The notes below the pieces were generated by a model. It was given only the letters and a program-made list of their open reading frames with translations. It searched no databases and was not told the DNA's origin. The translations under genes were made by a program, and so were the position numbers. Of a stretch of DNA of 64,000 nt, positions 1 to 11,086 are shown piece by piece. This DNA comes from Phytoseiulus persimilis (Eukaryota; Arthropoda; Arachnida; Mesostigmata; Phytoseiidae), in NCBI GenBank assembly GCA_037576195.1, contig CM075102.1, positions 43,086,745 through 43,150,744 on the forward strand, written 5' to 3'. Within the stretch, counting starts at the first letter, position 1. Each line of letters begins with the position of its first letter.

Positions 1-339
1 TAGGCTAGACATTGGCCAGGCTCCGGCGAGCTTACCCGCTTTTTCTCCTCATTTTTTCAAGAAAAAGCGACAAGGAACACGAATAAGCTCCGCCGGAGAG
101 AGCGGGTGAATGCGAGTCGAGAGAGCGGTTGAGTTGAGCTGGAGTGAGAAGAATTTTGAATATGTAATTTTTAGCCCGGCTCGAGGAAGAAAAACTCGTG
201 TTTCGAGGGAAACGGGGTTTTGGGGAGCAAAGGGTTGAAGCTTTTTTATGTTCGTTGCTTCTTCGTCCTCGAAGTAGTGTATAGGAAGCACTCCCACATG
301 TCTGCCTAGTGAGCAAGCTTGCATGCAGCCCGCCAGCGA

Positions 340-366
340 GCCAGCCAGTCGACCGACCGACCGACG
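340..366. repeat. Simple repeat (GACC)n with (GCCA)n flank
   Basis: CCAGCCAG followed by GACCGACCGACCGACGG. One of many 4-base-periodic stretches in the window. Confidence 0.9.
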
Positions 367-3300
367 GCCCAGGCAAGGACCATTCTCCTGTTAGCGGATC
401 GGGGGCCGGTCGCGAGCGAGCGAGCTTCTTTTCCGATGAAGGGTTTAACAATATTTGATGTGGAATGAGTAACACTCACTCACTCACTCGTTGGAGGGGT
501 CGCTTGCCTAGTGCGGCTACGACGACTACTGCTCCGAGAAATCCACGGGTCGACACACTTGCGATCGGACGGGCAGGTCGACCGACCGACTGACAGGCGG
601 GCGAACGGTTGGCTGGGTTTCCGCCAGAGATTGGTATGGATTCCGTCTCGGACGGAACGCGTGGAAACGTTCTTGGATCCCAATGTGTGATGATCGAGCG
701 AGCATCGTTCGACCCGTGGGGGAGAGATCTGCCAGAGAGGAACACGAGAATCGTTAGCCGATTTCGTTGTCTTTTTTGCCAACTTCGCCGACCATCGGCA
801 TGACAACATCTAGAACCTCATGAAGTAGTGTACGACTAGGAGATGATGCTCAAACGGGAGAGGCCTGGCGTTAGCTCTGCGAACGATCTCAAACAGTGCC
901 GGTGGCGAGATAGGAAGCGATCTGTCTTGCATGTGACTTTTGAGAGTGGACTCGTAGTCGAAACAAATCAAGTTTGTGAAAGAGAAACTTCGTATCGAAG
1001 AGAGATTTGGTTGTTTTGACCAAAGCTTTCGCCCGCCTGCTTCCGTGCGTGCCGCGTGGAATCCTTCTGCGATATCGGAACAGTTTCACTTTCAAATCAT
1101 TGGTTCGGCTACCCTTGCTGTGGCCACAGGCAGGCCGGCAAGCGGAATCTCGCTCAAACAAGCAAATCCGGGTCTATTTTTCTAGTCGTGTGTGCCTGAC
1201 TCTCAATCTTCAGATGCGAGAGCGAGCCAGCCGATCGGCGCGAAGCGGCACATGGCTACGCTGGCTGGTTGGCGGGCGAGCGGGCGGGCAGGAACAGCGC
1301 GTTCAAGGCTCCCAGCTGCTTTCGAACTCCCCCAACTCAGTGTACTCGGGGGGTTGGGGAGGAGTGTTCAAGCATCTCGAAACTCCCCCGACGACCTTGG
1401 TGACCATCCACCCCTTTGGGCGGCTCTTTCGTAGTTTTTACATAATTCCATTTTACGACAGGACATAAATCCTGATAGAGAAGACCAGGCGCGCGCGGTC
1501 GAGCCGCGCAGTAATGGCCGATTGGACTTGCGTCATCCTTGCGCGATTGCGATCCGTGCAAGGCGCACATTCATACGTGCGTCCGGACTGTTCTCCGAGG
1601 AACTTCCCATGGTCCTCCTGTGATAATCATGTGCTCGGATCGTCGGAAGGAGGCTCTCGAAACTGGTGAGCGCGTCGAGGGCGTTGAGTGAATCTACACA
1701 GCCCACAAGCCCAATGCACAAGTCGTCGAAGCCGATTCTTGAGGAAGTAAAAGACATAAGCTGGAGGATTCGCTGCGTTGCCCTCCTCGAATCCGTGCAG
1801 GAGAAGTCCGGCGGTTGCGTGCATGCCCGCGTACTCAAACGCTCGCTCGCTTGCAAGCTTCCGTGCCTGAGGAAGAATTTCGGAGAGATTCAAGATTCAT
1901 GTCCCAGGAGTGTCGTTCGCAAGATTTTATTACATCTTCAGATATAGCGAGCTCAAAGGGCTGATGGCGGCAGTCGCGGTGAAGGCGGCCGTATAAAAAG
2001 TTTACTTTTTGTCAACCAAGCCTTTAACAACTTCACCTGTGTCCCCATCCGGAGGATATGACTCTCCGACTTCTCTCTGAAACAATTTTTTGCCTCCCTT
2101 TCCCGATCGGGTCCGAGGGTAGTCTCGTCATCTTTTCCCGCTCGGCCGCGGCAAGAATGAATTCTTCGCCGAACGCTTCGGATAGAGGTCGGACGATTCG
2201 TTTCCCGAGGGTCAGCGCAGTCGGAGTCGGCCGCCAGCATCCCGCCGTTCCTGGTCGCCGCGGCCGTCGTCCAATCCCGCATCCATCCGCTCCGCGAGTT
2301 GTTGAGAGATGATAATCGATGCTTGCCGGCTGAATGCTGAAAGGCTCGGAGAAGGGCTTTGATCGAAGTTCACTATTCAACTCGGATCGGTCAGCTTTGT
2401 AAAAGCTGCAAAGTTTCGCAGGCAAGAGTTTCCATTGACTGCAAAACGGGCAGATGCCTCTCTTCTCTGGAGGCCCGAAGAGACCGAGTCCCCAAAGAAC
2501 GCGAACCGACCGTCGAAACGACCAAGCGGCCCAGCGACCATTGAGCGGAGCATCAATGCTCGTGGTAGGGGCCATTGGAGCGCGGCTCGAACAGGAGATG
2601 AGACTGGGGAGCGGGGGAGGGAGACGGGCCGGCGGGCAGACAAGGCAGACGTCGACTGAGACCAGTTTGTCCGGCTTTCAATACGCTGCCAAAAGACCTC
2701 GAGGGACCAAAAGTGGGCGCACCTCAATCTCGAACACCCGCTCCGATGTGTCGGGCAAATCACCGACGACGCTTCGCAAGAGTCGCGAGTCGCGACCTCA
2801 CCTCGAAGACCACCGCGGCCACTGACTTTTGCGCTCGGATCAATTAATCAAGCATTGAATTGCAAGGAGAAAGTTTCATATTCGGGAAGAGTTCCGGCTG
2901 GCAAATTGCGTCGTGCTAAATCTTCGAGCTCCACCTCCGCGGCGCCGGCAGGAATAGGAGCGCTAGCAACAGCTAAGGCAGCTGCTCGTCCTCGCGAAGC
3001 CCTCCGGCGGCCTCGCGAAAGCGCGCACACCTTTCCGAAGGCGCTTCTCCATTACTTAGTTCGTTCTTCCGCCAGACGCACAGTTTCCGCGAGAGTTCAT
3101 CAGCTGCAAGAAGATCGCACGGGCCCGGGGCTATCCTCCGCTGATCTGTGCGGGCACGCAACACACACGTACATACCTGGTACGCTAGGTTCGGCAGCCC
3201 TCGACCGGAGAGCTGGATACGCCCCAAGTCCTCGTAAGCAGTGACGGCGGGATGCTGTTGCTGCCAGTCCCCCCTCCGACTACGGCCGCCTCAGACCTAC

Positions 3301-5050
3301 TGCAAAGGAGTCGTTGTCCTGCTCACGCAAGAATTCCCCTGGAGCCCGCAGATACCTCGCTCGCTTCAGCAGCGGACCACGTCGCAGAGACAGAGAACAA
3401 TTCAAACCGACGCAGCTTTCCCGCCGCCGAGACCGTAAACAATTCACCGAGACTCACAGCGTTGATGCCACGAGTGAGGACGGATGCCTAAGTGTTAATA
3501 AACAAAGTTAACCACAGGAAGAATTCAAGGGGTCATTGCGTGTTTTGGACGTGTGTCTGACGGAGTGGGAAACGAGCGGGGGCTGGGACCGCGGTCTCGG
3601 GGGCGTGGTTAAAGTTTGCTGGCTCGCTCACATCACCACCAGACAGAATCGTTTTTTGCCGTTCATGGTACACGAGCCAGTCCACAGCAGCATCAACAAC
3701 ACAGGCACTTGCTCGTCGTCAGGACACCCCGCAACGAGCCAATCGAACGCAGTGGCGTCTCCGGGAATCGCCGATGGGGGCGGATTTTCGTTTTGGTGGG
3801 GATGGGGCGGTGGATGCAAGATCTTGTATTTAACGAGCCATGTAACGTGCAGAAAATTGCGGTACAATCCCAGAATGAGGGCACGTAGATATGGGATGTC
3901 AGCGAGACAAATTTTGGTCATACCTCAGCAGGGTTCGGGATCCTCTTTTGTTCAAGATCAGGGTGCTATGAAAACCATGCCCCCCCCCCCCAGCGCGCCC
4001 CCATCCCCTTATAAATATCGCACCGATAGCAGGAGATGACTCTAACATGCAGCCCTGGTGGAACAGGGGCCGCACTCCACGGTGCCCCATCGGCAGAGGG
4101 GATTGGCATCCAGGCTCTTTTTTCCCGTAATTCCGAGTCGAGTTCCAGAGTGAATAGTGACGGTTTTTTTTTCCCGGCTTCTCGGGGGCCGTTCCCCTGA
4201 TTGGCAGCATGGCCGTTGAGAGTTTTTCTACTGGAGGCGCTCCAGTCCTTTCTCACTCGGAGGACTCATTCAGATTTACAAAGATTTTCTTCCCAGCGTG
4301 GACAGAAGCTTCCGGTTTCAAAGCTCACTGCTTTCCGGCGATTTCCTCTCTTTGTGGAGATTTATTTCCTGGTTTCGGGAGGATGCTTGGATCAGTTTTA
4401 GAGATGCTTTTCAGATCCGATCTTGTGAGAAATTGATCTCCGTACGCACCTGCCCAGACTCCAGACGATCACATGGTCTCACTTAGGGTCGCTCAAGGGA
4501 AACTTGAGGACGACAGCGATTCGTACGCAATTTTAGCTCGGTATCACCAAGTTGGTGGTCGCTCGACTTCAACGAGAGCTTCGGAAGGAGGATGCTCCAA
4601 ACGGCGCTCTGTGAAGGAGTCCCCTTGTCATGGAGAACAGATATCGGCCATCTGATTGAGCTGTGGTAAAGCAACCGCTCGGCGTGGTCGTTGTTGACAG
4701 CGGTCTCTAAAATGAGAAAAACTAAAGTAGGCGACTGTCTCAGTGGGCCACGGCGGAGGTCCGCGCGAGTTGGGCCCCTCGACCTATGGCTCGATTTTCC
4801 ATATTTAGACAGACCGGGCTAGCAGGCTATCCAGCGACCCTGACTGGCCTGCTTCTGCATCTCGCTGCTAACATCGTCATCGTCGTCGTCCGCTGCCGCC
4901 GCGTCGTGTCCTGTTTCCAATGGGCCTTTCGGAGAAGCCGCTGGTCGAGGATCGCTGCTGGGGACTGAACCGCCCGAACGGAGGGGCCTGTCGAAATTTA
5001 GCACCGAGAGGAAGCCACCACCGAGCAAGGCAACCTTTACCTCTCGACAG

Positions 5051-5080
5051 CCGGCCGGTCGGTCGGCCGACCGGTCGGCC
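5051..5080. repeat. Simple repeat (GGCC/GGTC)n
   Basis: Alternating GGCC, GGTC and GACC units, partly self-complementary. Confidence 0.9.
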
Positions 5081-8000
5081 ATCTAGTCACTTCAAGGATA
5101 GAGCAAAGCAGGTCATCATCATCACCGAGTGAGACGAAACACGTTCCAAGAGCTGTCCATGGTAGAAGGAAAAGCCGGAATCGATGACCTACCTCTGCTG
5201 CCTCAGCTTCATCCATCTTTTTTGCCAGCGTGTGTGTTAATTTGTTGTCAAACTAGTTAAGCATGAACGCAGACCAACTCATAACTTTAGCCCGAGGCCA
5301 GCGACGACATAGACATACACGACGACGACAGCAGCGACAACAATGACGCCGACAACCCCATAGCGGTCGGTCGTTCGCTTAGTCGCCAAGTCGGTCCGTC
5401 CGTCTTTCGGTTGGTCGTGGCTCCCCCGACCCCGTTCGCCAAGTTGTGTTGTTCTATGCGAGTGAGGGGTGCGTTGCGTTTTTGGTCTGCCAACCAACGA
5501 AGCAAGCTTCGCCGTCGCGCCAGCCTACTCTCGTCGTACCCTTTGGTAGGTCTGTATGTCTTGGCGGATGGTTGGCAAGCTTGCCAGCTAGCTGGCTGGC
5601 TGGCTCGAGCTGGCTGTTGTCCTAATCGAATAATAGGGGACTTCGGCCAACTGGTCCCCTTTTTGTCTCCTGTTGCCTCCGGACCCTGGGGACAGACGGC
5701 AGGGGTCCGTTTTTTGCGAAAGGACTACACAGCAGCCAAAAGCAACGACCGGCAGTCCTAATTCCGAATTGCTCGTAGCCTTTCGCTGTCTCTGTGCGGC
5801 ACGAGCCAGCTCCGAGCGAAACTACGATCTCTATCTCTAGAACGTCTTCGATTCTCGCAGAGTGTTTTGGCCCGACGTGGCTCGAGTGACCCGATGCGAG
5901 AATTCGTCGTCGCACAAACACGGTTGCACTGCCAACACGAGTTTTGAAGCTTATCGTAACTACTCGCGAATAAATCGCCGCCCCATGCAGCTGGGATTAA
6001 GGTATTAACATATCAGAGATTGATACCTAAGTTGCATTACGCCGAGCGTGGAGAGGCCCTCTCGTGGATCCGATGAATAAGACTGCTGTTGTCTATTAGT
6101 GGAGGAGCTGTGATCGCAACATGGTGCAATAAGCTTGCACCTACTTGCACCCACTCCGTGTCAGCTTCTGGTTGCAGCGTGAACGTCTCTCGCACACTCG
6201 GCTGCTGCCGCAGCAAAACGCCGCTTTGTCCCCGGTGTTTATCGATCGCAATCATCATGATTACTTTCTTCCCCTCCGATTCGGTCGCTGTTACCGGACG
6301 AATTGTTTCCGGACGGATTTCGTGCTGCCTGACGACACCGTGAGCAGCGGAAGTCCGAGGCCCGGAACAGATCACGGAGTCGGAGTTCGCACAGAGCCAG
6401 CTAGATGGCAGCACCGGTTGGCGACTGAGCTCCGCTCGGGTTGGAGCTCGATGTTGAAGTTCTCGCAGAATCAGATGAAGGGATGACAAGAAGAATGGAG
6501 CTGTTCCGATAGCTCGAAACTGGAAGGAACGACTTGATCGGGGAAAGGAGCGAACGTCTCTACAGCGAGAAATCCGCGCTCGGAGCTGCCCATTTTGGGA
6601 AGTTGATGGACCATATCCAAAAGCACAGAGAAAAAGCAATGGACAATGTTCGTCAATATCAAGCGGTGTAAGAGTCGTCTCACCGACTGAGAGCAGACGC
6701 AATTTCATGCTAATCTTACCCTTTCTTGCTCTGCCTGCTGAAGCTGAACCAATCAGAGGTTCTGCGAAGCCGTCCACCGGGCGAAAGCGGAGAACGCGGG
6801 AGAAAAATCTCTACAACTTTGAAACTTTGTCCAGATTGAGTTCATTATTGTCTCCGCTCCGGCTGCAGACACATTAGAGAGGGAAGAACGCTGTCGCACA
6901 GTCTACTGCTCCAGAGCTCACCGTCTGTTCTTGATCCGAGGCCAGTCCCTCAAGTACCACTGTGTCCAACCTGTTGGAGATCCGGCGAAGCATGAATCGA
7001 ATCACGTTGAGGGCTTCTATCGAGACTTGGCTCCCTTGTAGCGGTATCGACCACATCGAGGTCGGAGAGGAAAAATCATTTCATCATTCGCGGGAAACAA
7101 AGTGTCGTAGCTACGACTACATAGAATGGAAACTACGTGCTCTCGACCTCATCGAACGAGAGACGGAACCATCGGGCACCGGATCCACGGCGTAGCCATT
7201 ACAATCAATGAGCGGAAGTCTTCGTATAAAAATCGTGTCTTCTCCGACCGAAATACAGAGCGACTGACTGGAGCAAGAGGGTGAGTACGCAAGGTAAAGC
7301 ACATCTACTCCTTGCTCTTCTTCCTGGGGCCCCGCTACCGTGAGGTTTGGTAGAGCCGATCGAGGGAAGTTCGGGTACTCACTCGAGATACAACATCATC
7401 AACAACAAAATGAACGACGACGACGAAGAAAGCCGTGATGAGTACAATATCTTGAAGGCGCTGCCACTTCACGAAGGCAGATGGTTGGCTGAGATCCGCG
7501 ACGATAACAGCCTTATTGTCTACGACAACTCGGACGTTTTTTAAATGTCGATGTCTAACCAATTAGAATCACCTCTCTTCCACGTAGCGTAATAAGCGCA
7601 ATTCGCACGCTCGGCTGAGAAGCGATCTCAAAGCTCGAGCCCGACGGCTCCAGATTATTCAATCATGGAAATGATTCTCAAGATTGAATTTCAAGCTGAT
7701 TGTTGTTGACTCTCGTCCAGGTCGAATTCCCCAGCTTTGAGTCCCGTTGCAGCGCAGTATGGCGCATCGATAGAGAACCGATGGTTCGAGTATCTGCTTC
7801 TGAAGATGGAGGCGTAACCTTGAACGCCATAAACTGGGTCGCTGAGGCTGAGAGGGAGTGTGTTTTGTGATTATCGACTGCCATGCAACAGCCATATGCA
7901 CTGAGAGGTACCGTTAGATTAGTTATTGTAACCTGCGCCGCTCAGTAGGTCACTAAGGTCTCCGGTTCGAAGAACGAAACCTCTTTGACCCAGGTCAACC

Positions 8001-8964
8001 CGGAAAACGACTTCCAACGGAATCCAGAAAGCGTATTGTCTCGACTCGCTGTCGCCTTGATCTCTCGAGACCGCTGATTGGGAAACTTCCACTCTGGGGA
8101 AGCTTGAGTCTCGTCCGTTCGATTCATTGATTCCCTCGTACTACAAACCCCATGTAACGGTGGAGAGTTCGCGAAAGAAGCCACGCGAGCGCAGTAGTCT
8201 GTGCGCCGGCGTTGATATCACTCGTTTTAATCACTCAACCTGAATAGCCAACTGGAAGCTCTGATCCAAGCATCATTTTGGGAATTCTAAGAAGTTTCTT
8301 CAAACTCTTTGATCGGATGGTCGGTGCGTTGAGAAGATCAAAATCGCATAAATAACAAACTCTACGGGGCTACCCTGAGGCCATCTCCGAGAATCACGGC
8401 GAGTACGATGGCTATGCTGATGATGATTATAATGCCAAGCTAGAGAAGAACATGGAGGAGGTCGGCGGTGGTCTCCTCGGCTGTCGTCATTGCCGCCGCA
8501 GCGGCTGCTGCCAGATGGGTCTGCCAGAATTGAGAACAAGGATTCATCGGGCGAGTAGGAGCAAGCTATCGGACTAGAAAGATGCACGAGGTTAGGAGGG
8601 GTTGGAAGGGCCCCTCATTGTAGGCGACGTCCTTGCGAAGGGGTACTCGTTGTGAGAATGGATTCGGCGGCCAAGCTGGGGACAAGCCAGCTAACAATGA
8701 GGCCAGCCAAGTTTCGGAACAGTTGAGAATGTCTGAGAATGCCTGCAGGGACATCCGGATTCCGGTCGGTCGGCTCACCTCGCGGCCTTAACCCCAAACT
8801 GGCGCTCGGACCTCTTTCTTTCGCCAACTCTACCTCAGCGTGTTAGCTGCTTAAAAAACGAAAGAAAAAACTTCAGAAACAACTACAGGAAAGGCAACTG
8901 GGAGCTTGAACAGGAAGTTCCAAAAGCATTGAGAGAACCTGATGGATAGCATATGGACTTCACC

Positions 8965-9000
8965 AGCGGCGGCGACGGTGGTGGTGGTGGCGGCGGCGGC
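8965..9000. repeat. Simple repeat (GGT)n/(GGC)n
   Basis: A trinucleotide tract changing from GGT to GGC units. Confidence 0.9.
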
Positions 9001-9473
9001 CTGAATGAACCCGAGAGAGTAAGCAACCGGCCAAATGAAATGAAAGAAGGAAGCTGGTGCAAACCCATAGAGCTCCTTCACAACTCGAGTAGGAGAACGA
9101 ATAAGCCCGATATTCCTCGAATTGCGGTTTGATTTCGCAGGGAAGTCGTCACCTCTCGGTAAGGTTAACCCGAGTCCCTCCCTGTCAAACGACTCCGAAG
9201 AAGTAGTTCCAACATGGGCATGCGCATGGGAAGTTCCCGTCTCATCGAGGCTGAGCTCGCCCCGTGTGCGATGAACCCATCTCTTCGTTCTCGTTCAATT
9301 CTCCAACTGATAAATCTTCGGGTGCTCCGACCGAGCTGAGTGTCCATGTACGCGTATTTTTTATACTGGTCGAGTTTATCAATTTGTTTCTGGGAGTTCG
9401 GGGAGCAACGGCCTCCGACTGATAAAGGGTTGGGACCTCTCGACCTCTGCGAATTCCCGGAACCGTTCTTTGT

Positions 9474-9486
9474 GTGTGTGTGTGAA
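9474..9486. repeat. Simple repeat (GT)n
   Basis: A short dinucleotide run. Confidence 0.85.
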
Positions 9487-10999
9487 AGAGCTGCGAGGTC
9501 ACGGGCCATTGAGAGCGAACGAGCAAGTTTTTTATTTGCGCAACGATAGAAGTTTGCAACGATATGCAAAACGAAAAACATTCTCGGCCAAACGACACCA
9601 AATGACATCCGCGATCGCGGTAGGATGCTCGGCCGTGGCTTGCGATGCTTCGTTCGCCCGATGGACCGAAACATGGCCGACTCACTTGACGTCGATAATC
9701 CGCTCTGAGAGCTTTTGGTTCGGTGTCCTTGTCGTGCACCGCGCAGTTTAAGTCGTCGTAAAGTCCTACAAAATCACTGAATATGGACGTTGATTCCGAG
9801 GAGAGGAGTCTAATTCGCTGGAGAAAAAAATGAGAATCACATGCTGGCTGACCGTCCCATATCAAACGCTGTAGCCATCAAGTTTTCGCATGCGACCATA
9901 TTCGTTATTATTCAGCTTCGTCTTCGTTCATCAAAAATGAAGGAGAGGGCAGGGATTTTATTTCGAGAATTATCGAAGAAATGACCGGACTTGTTAGACC
10001 AGGATGCGGATATTCAATGTTCGAGGTCCAGGATATTGTCCTGCTGACCGCGATTCGACATCAAGTAGGTGGGGTGGTCGGGGGAGGGGGGAGGTAGGAA
10101 GGGTGGTGGGGCGAAGAGGTCTTCCAATTTCCGCGGGTGGAAAGTATGAATGCTGAGACCAATCTCGGAAGTCGCAACCAGGGATCACTTGTTGGATGGC
10201 GAAAGGAAGCGCAGTGCTCGAGCGACCGCCCAGGGGTCGAGGAGCACGTTGTCCAGATGCTTGGCAACAAAAGGATTGACGATAACTCTTATCGATATGA
10301 CGTCAATGGAGCTGACAAGTGCAGACACCTGATAGAGGCGGTTGCTGGCGGGAATTATGCTGCGTCTCCAACACAAGGCCACGTGTCATGGAACGGAACG
10401 GAACGAGCAAACAACGAACGCAACCAGCTCGTTCGAGAGAAACTTTGTATCTGTATGGACCAGTGGGAAAAATGCCCCACGTCTTTGTGTGTCATTCATC
10501 ATTATAATGGAACACAACTCTCGCCCTCTCCGAGTTTCCGTTGGCTGCTTTAACTATTAATACGACACATAGGGCGCGCCTTTGAAATATGACGTCCTTA
10601 ATTGTTGGCTTTTTTGCCCACTCCCCGTCTCCCCTTCGATCTGCTCCCGGCCGGTCGGGATAAGCTCGGGGAGAAGCTTGCGACACCGGAGGCAAGCTGC
10701 AAAACAAAGGGGGACGTACGGTGGGAGACAGGATGTGGAGGGGCATCTCTGGCCAACGGATGCTTCCCGCCTCTACAGGAGCGACCATTAGAAAATGCAA
10801 AAACGAACATCTATTATTTTGTGCCATGACTTATCATAGACGAATGAATCACATTTCGACCTGGCTTGACTTGGAAGTGTTCAAACGCGAGGGCCACGGT
10901 CCCCTACTGCGATGACCGCTCTCGAAGAACATCCGGGACTCGGTTCACCCACTCGCTCGATACCGGCATCCTCGTAGACTACTAACGCTACTTTTGCAG

Positions 11000-11086
11000 T
11001 TATCCTGGATAATGACGAAGACGAAGTTTCTCCTGATGACCCACTGATGGACGAGGAACAAGAAGACGCGATTCGTTCACGGTCAG
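11000..11086 (+). CDS. BCL11: BCL11 coding exon 2 (87 bp, acidic N-terminal segment)
   Basis: A TTTTGCAG acceptor ends at 10999 and a GTACGT donor starts at 11087. In the only useful frame the exon reads [14 protein letters not shown] followed by [15 protein letters not shown]. This resembles the AILTDDEPDHGPLG stretch just before the C2HC finger of vertebrate BCL11A. It ends in phase 1 (one G), and the next exon starts with TT, so the joint codon is GTT (Val) with no frame loss. It begins after one base supplied by exon 1, so it is itself an internal exon. The microexon sits alone, about 33 kb before the next exon. Assignment rests on weak acidic similarity, the good splice sites and the phase match, so it is less secure than the finger exons. 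Confidence 0.75.

Larger units (their letters stand above)
1..10999. other. Non-coding stretch upstream of BCL11 exon 2 (probably intron 1)
   Basis: No exon here could be assigned. Exon 2 starts in phase 1, so a coding exon must precede it. I looked for an MSRRKQ-like start among ATG codons followed by Arg-Arg-Lys-Gln-type codons and found none, so exon 1 is probably before position 1. The minus-strand open frames at 2033-2575, 6037-6777 and 9242-9865 have no recognisable domain, are rich in Arg/Ser/Pro as expected of random reading in GC-rich DNA, and lack convincing splice partners. Simple repeats lie at 340-366, 5051-5080, 8965-9000 and 9474-9486, with a C run at 3980-3991. TATA-like words at 1992, 4010 and 7225 are no more frequent than chance. 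Confidence 0.6.

Noticed and set aside
6037-6777. 246-codon minus-strand frame
   Set aside because: No motif, no plausible splice partners, composition like neighbouring non-coding frames.
9242-9865. 207-codon minus-strand frame with fairly balanced composition
   Set aside because: Looked at for nuclease or transposase motifs and found none. It overlaps a GT repeat and other open frames.
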